From Chloroflexota bacterium (GTDB taxonomy: Bacteria > Chloroflexota > Anaerolineae > Promineifilales > Promineifilaceae): a DNA stretch of 48,781 bases. The DNA lies in contig JAHDEN010000014.1 of assembly GCA_020628815.1 (NCBI GenBank), positions 5,705 through 54,485 on the forward strand. The letters are read 5' to 3'. The notes under the pieces are model-generated. The model was not told the origin of the DNA. It searched no databases and was given only the letters and a program-made list of their open reading frames with translations. Positions 34,777 through 42,820 of the stretch are shown here, in pieces. Position 1 is the first letter of the stretch. Each line of letters begins with the position of its first letter. The position numbers were made by a program, and so were the translations under genes.

Positions 34777-36498
34777 TTATCGGATCGCTGGCAAAAATGT
34801 CTGGTATGAAATCACTTTCGGCAAATTAGATTCATCCCCCTGCATCATTAATCCAAACGAGCTGAATCTATCAACTGTAAAGCTGACAGTCTGGTTTTCA
34901 GTGTCGACAAAATCAGGAGCAACAAAGCGATTTAAATACGATTTGTAAACTCTTAATTCGGCCGGATCGCCCGTTTTGAGAAGCGCTGGGTCATAGGGTA
35001 ACGTAACCTGAACCGGATGTTGAAAAATGTCTAAATACGGAGTCCTGAAATCCCAAATAGCAAGGAATGAATCTGACAACGTGTAGGTAAAACCATGTGG
35101 GGCTAAACCACGGTTAAGTGGTGAATTATGCCAGCCAACCAAAGCAACCTCTCTAAAATAGGAATGGGGGACTGTGTTGGCCCGCATTGATGCTTTTGCA
35201 CCATTTTCCAATTCTAAGCTTAAGGGGAAACGAGAACTCATACCAACTTCTACATAAGAAAGGAAAATTTCATCATGAGGACCATCGCGTCTTTGTGTTA
35301 CAACATTAAATTCAGTCTTTCCATTCACATCAATAATACCGCCGCGAAACTCCAAAGAAAGCCCCTCACGGCCGAATCCAATTAAATATGCCCCGTTGGC
35401 CAAGGGAACATCAAATCGCCCAACAGCATCTTTGCCATCTGAAATCAAAGTGATGGGATCACCAATGCCATTAAGCCCTTCGTACATGTAGATCTTGTCA
35501 TCATGAGTTAATCCTTTTACTGTAATTGTGCCAGATAAACCGGATGTTAGTTTGTCTAATCGAATTGTCTGAAGTGGAAGTGGAGCGTTAGGCGCTACGG
35601 TAATGAGCAGTGGGTCCGGTACGCCAAATTCGTCAGGCATATTATATTTATCAACCTCAACCAAATATGTTCCGGCCGGCAAGTTAATATCAAATGATCC
35701 ATCATCTTCCGAGAATTTATGTAGCCGCATTCCCTCAATCTCTCCTTGGCCATATAAATGCATCCCCACTGATAGCGGATTCCCCTCTGAATCGACAACT
35801 TTGCCTTCAAAGCGACTATCATTCCGGGCAAAGAACAACTTTACATCTGTCGTTTCACCAGCAATTAAATCCACTTCAAAGCGATGGTCAATGATCTCAT
35901 AATCAAACCGTGAGTAAAATATTGATATTCCAAATTCCAGTTTCCCCGGGGGGAGTGTGAATCTATTCTCAACCCCTGGTTGATTTAATTCAATACGGTT
36001 CAGCACACCTGAAATTTCGGTCGATCTTACAAAAAGTTCAGCGCCATACTCTTCAATAACCTCCCCGCTTTGGAGGTCAATCAATTCAATATTTAGGATT
36101 GAATCAGCATCGACTTGGTCAAAGACTAGATCAACTTGAGAAGAAGCTTCAATTTCCAAGTGGGACACATAGGTGAAAAAGTATGGTTCTTCGTCAATGC
36201 TTCGTCTAATCGCAAAAGTATAAACACCCGGTGGTATTTCCGTTTCAAATTGACCGTCAAGGATTTCAACAGATCGCTCTACTTCGGCCCAATCTGGGGT
36301 GTTAGCATAGCTATATCCAAAGATACTAACTTGAGCAGACAAACCTGTAATAACCTTTCCTTCCCCGTCTACGACTTTCCCTCTCACGACCGCCAACTGA
36401 TTCTCTTCATTTGCAGAAACAGTTCTTGGGTGCCATAGGCCTCCCATCAAAATGAGCATGACCAATGCTACAAAAAGTGGTTTAACTTGTGCTTTCAT
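34777..36498 (-). CDS. Large secreted protein with carboxypeptidase-regulatory-like beta domains
   Basis: 573 aa. The Sec signal peptide (PLFVALVMLILMGGLW, cleavage near TVSA) is followed by repeated beta-sandwich units that begin with a VVRGKVVDGEGKVI or FEGKVVDSEGNPL pattern and end in PPGVYTFAI, PAGTYLVEV or ANGAYLIGF, typical of CarboxypepD_reg/Cna-B-like folds. A C-terminal region (AELRVYKSYLNRF to VDRFSSFGLMM) forms another beta domain. The protein ends in SYQTFLPAIR, a tail like that of the deacetylase-like protein at 22799. It is probably a cell-surface adhesin or structural protein. No enzyme motif is seen. Confidence 0.85.
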   Translation of the reverse strand: MKAQVKPLFVALVMLILMGGLWHPRTVSANEENQLAVVRGKVVDGEGKVITGLSAQVSIFGYSYANTPDWAEVERSVEILDGQFETEIPPGVYTFAIRRSIDEEPYFFTYVSHLEIEASSQVDLVFDQVDADSILNIELIDLQSGEVIEEYGAELFVRSTEISGVLNRIELNQPGVENRFTLPPGKLEFGISIFYSRFDYEIIDHRFEVDLIAGETTDVKLFFARNDSRFEGKVVDSEGNPLSVGMHLYGQGEIEGMRLHKFSEDDGSFDINLPAGTYLVEVDKYNMPDEFGVPDPLLITVAPNAPLPLQTIRLDKLTSGLSGTITVKGLTHDDKIYMYEGLNGIGDPITLISDGKDAVGRFDVPLANGAYLIGFGREGLSLEFRGGIIDVNGKTEFNVVTQRRDGPHDEIFLSYVEVGMSSRFPLSLELENGAKASMRANTVPHSYFREVALVGWHNSPLNRGLAPHGFTYTLSDSFLAIWDFRTPYLDIFQHPVQVTLPYDPALLKTGDPAELRVYKSYLNRFVAPDFVDTENQTVSFTVDRFSSFGLMMQGDESNLPKVISYQTFLPAIR

Positions 36499-36566
36499 CT
36501 GATTTCTCCTTTAGATGGTAGTTTTCACAAAGATAGTCAGCAGGCCTTAAAAGTGGGGGCAGGCAT

Positions 36567-36584
36567 GCTCCGAAGTTTCGGAGC
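36567..36584. promoter_or_regulatory. Perfect 8-bp palindrome in divergent promoter region
   Basis: GCTCCGAA / TTCGGAGC with a 2-nt centre lies about 70 nt before the secreted-protein gene and 100 nt before dtd. It could be a regulator site or a small interspersed palindrome. No other copy was noticed in the window. The rest of 36499-36687 shows no gene. Confidence 0.45.
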
Positions 36585-36687
36585 AAACATATCATTAGGA
36601 AATAGAATCTTGTAAACATTTATTGGGATATTGTGTGAGAGTGGGCTATCGCTTGCTTGAGTAAAAGCGTAAATTTATACTCTACTC

Positions 36688-37137
36688 ATGCGTGCTTTAA
36701 TTCAACGAGTATCAAGCGCGGCCGTGCGTGTAGACGGCCGATTAGTCGGCGAAATCGGCCGAGGGTTTTGTGTGTTACTGGGTGTAACCCATAGCGACAC
36801 AAACAAGCAGGCTGACTGGCTAGCTGGCAAAATCGCAGGCATCCGACTGTTTGAGGATGATGCAGGCAAAATGAACCTCGGGCTTGAGGATGTAGGGGGA
36901 GAACTCCTCATCATTTCACAATTCACCCTGTATGGTGACGCCCGTAAAGGGAGGCGACCGTCGTTTATCGAAGCCTCACGGCCGGAACATTCGGAACCGA
37001 TGTACGAGTATTTTGTGGAGAAAATGCGTGAGGCCGGGTTTAAAGTGGCCACCGGCCGGTTTGGAGCCGATATGAAAGTTGAAATTCACAACGACGGTCC
37101 GGTTACGCTGATGCTGGAACGGGAGGCGGGAAGCTAA
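36688..37137 (+). CDS. dtd: D-aminoacyl-tRNA deacylase
   Basis: 149 aa, exactly the family size. It opens with MRALIQRVSSAAVRVDG, contains the catalytic-site SQFTLYGD and the chiral-proofreading Gly-cisPro motif in HNDGPVTLML. The enzyme removes D-amino acids (and glycine from tRNA-Ala) from mischarged tRNA in the cytosol. It starts a tight operon: its TAA overlaps the ATG of the YggS-type gene by one base. Confidence 0.98.
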   Translation: MRALIQRVSSAAVRVDGRLVGEIGRGFCVLLGVTHSDTNKQADWLAGKIAGIRLFEDDAGKMNLGLEDVGGELLIISQFTLYGDARKGRRPSFIEASRPEHSEPMYEYFVEKMREAGFKVATGRFGADMKVEIHNDGPVTLMLEREAGS

Positions 37138-37865
37138 TGGGGATTTTAGAAAATAGCCAAATTGTAAAAAACAAAATAGCAGATGCGACCGCTCGATCTG
37201 GCCGAAGCTTGGATGAGGTCACGCTTGTATCCGTCACCAAAACCCATCCCCCCGAAGTTTTGCACGAAGCTTGGGAAGCTGGCCTGCGCCACTTTGGGGA
37301 AAATCGGTCCCACGAACTGACTGAAAAAGTTCCTTGGCTAGCGGAAAAATTAGGGGCTGAAAACGGAATTGTTTGGCATTACATCGGCCACCTGCAAACG
37401 CGGCAAAGCCAACCAATCGCTGACTTTACCCATCTGTTTCACGCAGCTGATCGGCCGAAAATCATTTCGCGCCTTGAGCGGCAGCTGGCTGAAAACGGCC
37501 GTTCGCTCGATGTGTTGCTCGAAGTAAACATCAGTGGCGAAGCGAGCAAAGGTGGATTTAACTGCTCAGATTGGGAAAATAGTTTGGAACAGAAGCAAAA
37601 TATTTTAGATGCGATAAAGTTAGTTAACGGTGGCGGCTCGCAAACGGCCGCAGGGTTGATGACCATGGCCCCATGGGGTGCAGAACCTGACTTTATTCGT
37701 ACCGTGTTCCAACGAACCCGAAATCTAAGAGATTGGTTATCTCAAGAACTAGAACTTGAGCTCCCCGTATTGTCGATGGGGATGACCGATGATTTTGAAA
37801 TTGCAATAGAAGAAGGGGCGACCCACGTTCGCGTCGGCCGAGCCCTTTTTGGAGATAGACAATAA
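37137..37865 (+). CDS. YggS/PLPBP-family pyridoxal-phosphate homeostasis protein
   Basis: 242 aa. The PLP-binding lysine lies in VTLVSVTKTHPPEVL, followed by FGENRSHELTEKVPWL, WHYIGHLQTRQ, and the C-terminal LSMGMTDDFEIAIEEGATHVRVG. The single-domain TIM-barrel protein binds PLP and balances vitamin B6 and amino-acid pools without known catalysis. GGGAGG sits just before its ATG, inside the end of dtd. It is followed at one-nucleotide spacing by a YggT-family membrane gene, a classic neighbour. Confidence 0.96.
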   Translation: MGILENSQIVKNKIADATARSGRSLDEVTLVSVTKTHPPEVLHEAWEAGLRHFGENRSHELTEKVPWLAEKLGAENGIVWHYIGHLQTRQSQPIADFTHLFHAADRPKIISRLERQLAENGRSLDVLLEVNISGEASKGGFNCSDWENSLEQKQNILDAIKLVNGGGSQTAAGLMTMAPWGAEPDFIRTVFQRTRNLRDWLSQELELELPVLSMGMTDDFEIAIEEGATHVRVGRALFGDRQ

Positions 37866-37866
37866 T

Positions 37867-38133
37867 ATGAAAGCAGTATTACTTATGATCTTAAACGTGT
37901 ACTCGTTTATTTTGCTGGCACGCGTCATTGTTTCTTGGATTGCTGTAGGCGGCAATAACCCTAACATTCGCAGCAATCCGATTGTTGAGGCGATTTATCA
38001 ACTCACCGAGCCACCGGTTCAGCTAGTTCGTCAGTTTATGCCACGCACCGGCATGATGGATTTCAGCGTTCTGGTTGTATTCTTGCTCATTTCACTTTTA
38101 CAACGGGTTGTAATCAGCCTCCCGATCCCCTAA
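37867..38133 (+). CDS. YggT family membrane protein
   Basis: 88 aa from ATG 37867, with GGAGAT 10 nt upstream; a TTG at 37849 would overlap the preceding gene. There are two hydrophobic helices. Between them lie the family-typical IVSWIAVGGNNPNIRSNPIV and YQLTEPPVQLVRQFMPRTGMMDFS. The function is unclear. Relatives next to yggS in many phyla have been linked to cell-division site or envelope stress. Here it is the last gene of the dtd operon. Confidence 0.93.
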   Translation: MKAVLLMILNVYSFILLARVIVSWIAVGGNNPNIRSNPIVEAIYQLTEPPVQLVRQFMPRTGMMDFSVLVVFLLISLLQRVVISLPIP

Positions 38134-38134
38134 A

Positions 38135-38207
38135 AAGTATGAAGTATGAAGTAGAAAGTGTGAAGCGCGCGACTCAGTACTTTTTACTTCATACTCTCTA
38201 TTTCTAG
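38135..38207. repeat. Inverted pair of degenerate heptamer arrays, AAGTATG family
   Basis: The left array has five 7-nt units starting at 38135, 38142, 38149, 38156 and 38163, all beginning AAG; the first two are identical (AAGTATG). The right array has units starting at 38173, 38180, 38187, 38194 and 38201 that carry the complementary pattern, ending in TA or TAG. The arms pair over 17 nt with one mismatch (38143-38159 / 38179-38195). The structure sits between convergent genes and could terminate both. Confidence 0.75.
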
Positions 38208-39370
38208 CCTAGCACCCGCAACTTCTCTACGGCCGCCTGCAAAACCTCATCCTTTTTACAAAACGCAAACCGAGCCATTTTTGCACCTTCCGCTTTGTTG
38301 ACGTAAAAGGCACTTGGGGGAATCGCCGCAACACCTACTTTTTCGGGCAGATATTTGCAGAATTCTACATCTGTCCCTAACCCCAGCTCAGAAATATCGA
38401 CCATCACAAAAAACGAGCCGTACGGCATAATCGCAGACAGGCCAATCTCTTTAAAGCCGTTCATCAAAATGTCACGTTTGCGATGATACATTTGCCCCAG
38501 TTCGTCGTAGTAGCCGGTTTCTTCGGCCGTGATCAACGCTTCGGCCGCTGCCTCTTGAAACGGATTAATACCGCTGAATGTCGCCCACTGGTAAATGCGC
38601 ATGATGGCCGTTGTCAGTTCGGGAGCCGCCACCGTCCAACCGGTTTTCCAGCCTGTCACGCTAAATGTTTTCCCCAAGCTTGAAATCTGCACCGTACGCT
38701 CCGCCATCCCATCAATATTCGCCATCGAATGATGCACAGCCCCATCGTAGATAATGTGCTCATACGCCCCGTCTACGGCCGCAATCGCATCATATTTTTG
38801 GCACAACCGTGCAATTAGTTCCATCTCATCCAGCGAAAACACTTTGCCGGTAGGATTATGCGGCGTATTGATCATGATCAATTTGGTTTTGTCGCTAAAC
38901 AAAGATTCCAGTTCATCCGGGTCTATCGCCCAATCTGGCGATTTTAAGGTGTAATATTTGGGGATGCCGCCTGCAAATTCGATGGATGGGATGTAGCTGT
39001 CGTAATAAGGCTCAAAAATAATCACTTCATCGCCCGGGTTAACGAGGCCTAAAATTGTTGAAAAAATCGCCTCTGTAGCACCCACCATCACCGCAATTTC
39101 TGAATTAGGATCTACCACACGCCCTTCGTGTTTTAACACCTTATCAGCGATGGCTTGGCGCAATTTCGGCCGGCCGGGCAGCGGGGCATACTGATTAACA
39201 TCTTCCTGAATCGCCTTGATCGCCGCATCTTTAATAAATGCTGGTGCCGAAAAATCAGGAAAACCCTGGCCCAAGTTAATTGCGTTATGGTGCTGGGCCA
39301 AAGCGGTAATTTCAGAAAAGATTGTGGTGCCAAAGTGGCGAACTCGGTTTGCAGAGAAGTGATAAGTCAT
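38204..39370 (-). CDS. Class I PLP aminotransferase (methionine/kynurenine aminotransferase-like)
   Basis: 388 aa. Key blocks are NAINLGQGFPDFSAPAFI and YAPLPGRPKLRQAIA near the N-terminus, NTPHNPTGKVF, VDGAYEHIIYDG, and the Schiff-base lysine in SSLGKTFSVTGWKTGW. The carboxylate-binding Arg is in MARFAFCKK. The layout matches the YbdL/kynurenine-aminotransferase group, which transaminates methionine, glutamine, kynurenine or similar amino acids. Its stop overlaps the right arm of a heptamer-array hairpin. It is a single gene on the minus strand. Confidence 0.95.
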   Translation of the reverse strand: MTYHFSANRVRHFGTTIFSEITALAQHHNAINLGQGFPDFSAPAFIKDAAIKAIQEDVNQYAPLPGRPKLRQAIADKVLKHEGRVVDPNSEIAVMVGATEAIFSTILGLVNPGDEVIIFEPYYDSYIPSIEFAGGIPKYYTLKSPDWAIDPDELESLFSDKTKLIMINTPHNPTGKVFSLDEMELIARLCQKYDAIAAVDGAYEHIIYDGAVHHSMANIDGMAERTVQISSLGKTFSVTGWKTGWTVAAPELTTAIMRIYQWATFSGINPFQEAAAEALITAEETGYYDELGQMYHRKRDILMNGFKEIGLSAIMPYGSFFVMVDISELGLGTDVEFCKYLPEKVGVAAIPPSAFYVNKAEGAKMARFAFCKKDEVLQAAVEKLRVLG

Positions 39371-39413
39371 GCCAGGATTTTACCGAGTGGCAGACGGGCG
39401 GGCCAACATAAAA

Positions 39414-39944
39414 TCAGGAAATATTATCAGCCGCTTGCAAGATCATCAGCAGGGTGTCTTCTTCTGAATCTGGGTTTGGCTCAAATTTGTCTTGATGGCG
39501 CTCGATTAGGCGTATGGTTAGCCGATCTCCCCCGGCCGCCGCCACCATTTCAGCCCCCCAAGCAGCATGTTGGGCCCGCACCACCGATGGAACTTGAAAC
39601 CGTTTGGCATCAGCCAGCGTTAGGCCACCCCACGTTTTAGACTGTTGTGGCAGCAGCTTTTTGAGCGCCACCGCCACGGATCGGTCGATGACAGATAGTC
39701 GGCCGACTTTGACTTTGCCCACATCGTGCAACAACGCCGCTTTTTGCAGAGACAGATTTGAAGGGCGATCGGCCGAAACCAGCTTGACTACGCGCAGTGA
39801 ATGATTTTGATCATTCAGCGAGAATCGATTAAACAACTCTCGCTCGGCCGGTGATAAAATCTGATCAACTAGGGATAGATCGTCATCAGTCAACGGCCGT
39901 GCGCTCAGCGCCCACAATACCTGTTTTACACGATACGGAATCAA
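39414..39944 (-). CDS. HD-domain protein (putative phosphohydrolase)
   Basis: 176 aa. The metal-binding HD signature appears as NHSLRVVKLV, then KAALLHDVGKVKVG, and a late HAAWGAEM, giving the His...HisAsp...His spacing. Family members hydrolyse phosphate esters of nucleotides or second messengers. No partner domain is attached. It begins one base after the end of the site-2-type protease gene, so the two form a minus-strand operon. The substrate is unknown. Confidence 0.88.
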   Translation of the reverse strand: MIPYRVKQVLWALSARPLTDDDLSLVDQILSPAERELFNRFSLNDQNHSLRVVKLVSADRPSNLSLQKAALLHDVGKVKVGRLSVIDRSVAVALKKLLPQQSKTWGGLTLADAKRFQVPSVVRAQHAAWGAEMVAAAGGDRLTIRLIERHQDKFEPNPDSEEDTLLMILQAADNIS

Positions 39945-39945
39945 A

Positions 39946-40617
39946 CTAAGAAATCAAAAAGTTAATGATGACGTCAACAATTGGGAAAATGAATCCAACA
40001 ATGTCATAGCCCAAATATGGCAACAAGAAGATCAACCCGATCAACAAATAGACGCTGTATCCTGAATTGCGAAACGCAACAAGGGGTGCAGCCATCGGCT
40101 TAGGCAAGATACCTATCAAGATTGTAAATCCGTCTAAGGGCGGAATGGGCAACAGGTTAAACACAAACAGTAGAATGTTGATGTAAAGCCCCATCCGAAA
40201 AAGAAAAGCGAAGTTGCCTTCGAAAAAGGTGGTGGCGTCGAGCAAGCCAAAGTTGACCAGCTGGTACGGGATCGAAAAAATAAACGCCATAATCAAGTTG
40301 GCAATCGGACCAGCAACCGCAACCAGTGCCATCGATTTACGGGTGTCCCCCCGCAGCAAATCCGGCCGAACGGGGGTTGTGGCCCAGCCAAAGCCGATAA
40401 ACAGCAGCAAGATCATCCCCATCGCATCCAGATGTGGAAATGGGTTGAGCGTAATCCGGCCGTTTTGGCGCGGCGTTGGGTCACCCAAACGATCAGCCAC
40501 AATCGCATGTGCGTATTCATGGTAGGCAAAAGCGGTGACCGCAACGACCAAAACTGACAGAATGGCGATCCCCAAATCAAAAGGGTCAAGGCCCTGATTA
40601 AAAATTCCTCTTAACAT
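39946..40617 (-). CDS. Site-2 protease-type (M50) integral membrane metalloprotease
   Basis: 223 aa with about six hydrophobic segments. The zinc motif HExxH is in AYHEYAHAIVADRLGDPTP, and the third ligand region is LLPIPPLDGFTIL. It contains no PDZ domain and belongs to the short group that is widespread in Chloroflexota, Firmicutes and others, whose substrates are mostly unknown. AGGA lies shortly before ATG 40617. It is translationally linked to the HD-domain gene that follows. Confidence 0.94.
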   Translation of the reverse strand: MLRGIFNQGLDPFDLGIAILSVLVVAVTAFAYHEYAHAIVADRLGDPTPRQNGRITLNPFPHLDAMGMILLLFIGFGWATTPVRPDLLRGDTRKSMALVAVAGPIANLIMAFIFSIPYQLVNFGLLDATTFFEGNFAFLFRMGLYINILLFVFNLLPIPPLDGFTILIGILPKPMAAPLVAFRNSGYSVYLLIGLIFLLPYLGYDIVGFIFPIVDVIINFLIS

Positions 40618-40636
40618 CGTGTTGTCCTCAGTGATT

Positions 40637-40658
40637 CAATGCACATAGGTGTGCATTG
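40637..40658. promoter_or_regulatory. Inverted repeat upstream of the M50 protease operon
   Basis: A perfect 8-bp inverted repeat CAATGCAC-N6-GTGCATTG lies 20-41 nt upstream of the protease ATG. Position and symmetry suit an operator or a 5'-leader hairpin. No regulator can be assigned. Confidence 0.4.
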
Positions 40659-40878
40659 CGTGTAACTATCCAGCGTAGCAGGGAAAAGGCTCAAGAAACC
40701 TGCAACTGCTAAATAATCGCTTTAATTATACTCCCCTACGGATAAATCACGCAGGTAGTTTTTAGAAAAAGGATAATCATTGATTAAGCGTCATACAGGA
40801 ATTTCCCTGAGCGAGATATAATTAAAGCTATCCTTCCTCTCCCTTATCTTTTTTAACTAGGACTTTAATCTGTTTAAA

Positions 40879-40906
40879 ACGTGTTACGTTCAACGCAACG
40901 CGCTTT
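40879..40906. repeat. Short degenerate heptamer array, ACG family
   Basis: Four 7-nt units start at 40879, 40886, 40893 and 40900. The first three begin ACG and the last GCG. The third unit, ACGCAAC, is identical to one in the array at 5998-6053. Confidence 0.6.
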
Positions 40907-40947
40907 TTTATGCAAATTTTGGCACCTACTGAATAAATACACATAGA

Positions 40948-41148
40948 ATGAATCGGCAAATCCCTGAAATTGAACTAGACGACATTGTGCGCCTGCGAAA
41001 AAAGCACCCCTGCGGCAGCTTTACATGGAAAGTTGTACGCTTGGGCGTAGATATCGGGCTCGTCTGCCAAGGGTGCGAGCACAAAGTTCTGTTGCCCCGT
41101 AGTAAATTCAACAAGCAGTTAAAAAAGGTAGAAGGAAAGGAAAATTAG
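40948..41148 (+). CDS. DUF951 family small protein
   Basis: 66 aa. It matches the DUF951 pattern closely: DDIVRLRKKHPCGSFTWKVV, then a Gly-x-Asp-Ile-Gly stretch, CQGCEHKVLLPRSKF and a lysine-rich tail. One Cys in HPCGS and the CxxC pair suggest a structural or metal site. The function of the family is not established. It lies 20 nt upstream of the membrane GT2 gene and is probably co-transcribed with it. Confidence 0.93.
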   Translation: MNRQIPEIELDDIVRLRKKHPCGSFTWKVVRLGVDIGLVCQGCEHKVLLPRSKFNKQLKKVEGKEN

Positions 41149-41168
41149 GAGAGCCAGTTGGCACATTT

Positions 41169-42668
41169 ATGACAAACGTTTTATTAGTGATTTACATCCT
41201 TGCCCTGATGGGTTTAGGCACATTTGGGTTTTTGGGATATATCACTCTTTGGTATTACTGGCTTAACAAGGATAACGCGCCTGACAAACCGCCACTCCCG
41301 GCCGATGATGAGCTACCGCTTGTCACTATCCAGCTACCCGTGTTTAACGAGCGATACGTGATCCGACGGCTGATCGAATCTGCGATCAATTTAGACTACC
41401 CGATAGACAAGCTAGAAATTCAAGTTGTTGATGACTCTACCGACAGCACGGCCCAATTGGCCGCAAACATCGTCAGCGAATACCAGCAAAAAGGGGTCAT
41501 GATCAGACACATCCATCGCACCAACCGGAACGGATACAAAGCCGGTGCATTGGATGCGGCCGTTGATCAAGCTAAAGGGGCTTTTGTCGCCATTTTTGAT
41601 GCCGATTTCAAGCCATCTCCCGACTTCTTGAAGAACACAATCCCCTATTTTTTGGCCGACAACAATCTGGGCATGGTCCAAACCCGCTGGGGCCACTTAA
41701 ATCAGGACAACTCTTTTTTGACCGCGGCCCAAGCGATGGCGATGGACAAGCATTTTGTAATTGAGCAAACGGTTCGGCATCGGGCAGACTTTTACCCGAA
41801 ATTCAACGGAACGGCCGGCATATGGCGGACTGATTGCGTGCGAGACTCAGGTGGCTGGCAAGATGCGACGGTGTGCGAAGATTTATGCTTAAGCACGCGG
41901 GCCATCCTAAAAGGGTGGGATTTCACCTTTTTGCCCGACGTTGTGACCCCAGGCGAGCTACCCACAAGCGTATCGGCTTATAAAAATCAGCAAGCACGCT
42001 GGGCAAAAGGGTCGCTACAATGCCTGCTCAAATATGGCTGGCGAATTTTAACCGACAAAAATCACTCGCTTATCGGCCGGATATATGCCCTAGTCACCAT
42101 GTCGGGCTACTTGGCCCACCCGTTTCTGATTATCATCATTCTAAGCCAAGTCCCGTTTATGCTCATGGGCACCGTACTGTCTCCCAAGTTTTTCCTGTTT
42201 AGTTTGTTGGGATTGGGTCAGCCGGTCCTGTTTATCATCAGTCAACAGCTCATCTACCCAGACTGGCGCTACCGCTTGCGCCACTTCCCAACCCTTATGC
42301 TCGTTTCACTGGGATTAGGCCCCATCATCACACGGGCTATCTTTCAGATTTTGACCAAACAAACCCACCGTTTTGTACGCACCCCCAAAGGTGAACAAGA
42401 AGCATTAAAAAGTGGTCAGATAAATAAAAAAGGAGAAGATGCCTACCAACTTCCATTTGATTGGATCGTACTGGTAGAATTAGGGCTCGCTTGTTATGGG
42501 CTTATTGGAATCATTCTAGCCATAAGCAGCCGCAACTTGGCCCCGATTTTTTTAATGGGCTACTGCATGACCGGTTACGGATTAATGGCGTGGCTTAACA
42601 TTAAAGAGCATCTTCCAAAATTCGACTTTGCCAGAAAGTCAGCAACTAGTACTGCACGGCGCAAGTAA
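41169..42668 (+). CDS. Processive-type membrane glycosyltransferase family 2 (cellulose-synthase-like)
   Basis: 499 aa. One N-terminal transmembrane helix is followed by a GT2 domain with the nucleotide-sugar motif VDDSTDST, the metal-binding DAD in AIFDADFKPS, the acceptor-site VCEDLCLS and the QxxRW-type QQARWAKGS. Several C-terminal transmembrane helices follow. This order is that of CSLA/CSLC or BcsA-like enzymes that polymerise or transfer hexoses at the membrane. There is no PilZ domain or Bcs partner. The product (glucan, mannan or glycolipid) cannot be read from sequence. Confidence 0.94.
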   Translation: MTNVLLVIYILALMGLGTFGFLGYITLWYYWLNKDNAPDKPPLPADDELPLVTIQLPVFNERYVIRRLIESAINLDYPIDKLEIQVVDDSTDSTAQLAANIVSEYQQKGVMIRHIHRTNRNGYKAGALDAAVDQAKGAFVAIFDADFKPSPDFLKNTIPYFLADNNLGMVQTRWGHLNQDNSFLTAAQAMAMDKHFVIEQTVRHRADFYPKFNGTAGIWRTDCVRDSGGWQDATVCEDLCLSTRAILKGWDFTFLPDVVTPGELPTSVSAYKNQQARWAKGSLQCLLKYGWRILTDKNHSLIGRIYALVTMSGYLAHPFLIIIILSQVPFMLMGTVLSPKFFLFSLLGLGQPVLFIISQQLIYPDWRYRLRHFPTLMLVSLGLGPIITRAIFQILTKQTHRFVRTPKGEQEALKSGQINKKGEDAYQLPFDWIVLVELGLACYGLIGIILAISSRNLAPIFLMGYCMTGYGLMAWLNIKEHLPKFDFARKSATSTARRK

Positions 42669-42751
42669 CCGCCTAGTTCAAGTTGCGTGCAGTACCTTAT
42701 ACAAAGGGGTGAACAACGGTTTAACATGCTCGTTATTTACGCCCCTTTGTA
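42649..42751 (+). terminator. Two stem-loops after the GT2 gene
   Basis: The first stem pairs GTACTGCA (42649-42656) with TGCAGTAC (42688-42695) across the stop codon. The second pairs TACAAAGGGG (42700-42709) with CCCCTTTGTA (42742-42751) over a 32-nt loop. Neither has a T-run, so a terminator role is only likely from position. Confidence 0.4.
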
Positions 42752-42820
42752 CTAGATAATCCAGTTTTTGCGTTGTTTCTATTCAATGAAACGGCTCAAA
42801 CTCTGGCCAATCCTTCAATT

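Larger units (their letters stand above)
40618..40947. other. 330-bp divergent spacer
   Basis: No gene is seen. It holds an 8-bp inverted repeat CAATGCAC/GTGCATTG (40637-40644 / 40651-40658) close to the protease start, a TATAAT at 40817-40822 without a matching -35 box, and a four-unit ACG-type heptamer array (40879-40906). Promoters for the protease operon (left) and the DUF951-GT2 pair (right) are expected here. Confidence 0.6.

Noticed and set aside
40817-40822. TATAAT as a sigma-70 -10 box
   Set aside because: No acceptable -35 element lies 16-18 nt upstream, so it was not called as a promoter.
42773-42820. Upstream TTG extension of the lipoprotein hydrolase
   Set aside because: It would put 16 polar residues before a perfect lipoprotein signal peptide; ATG 42821 is the natural start.
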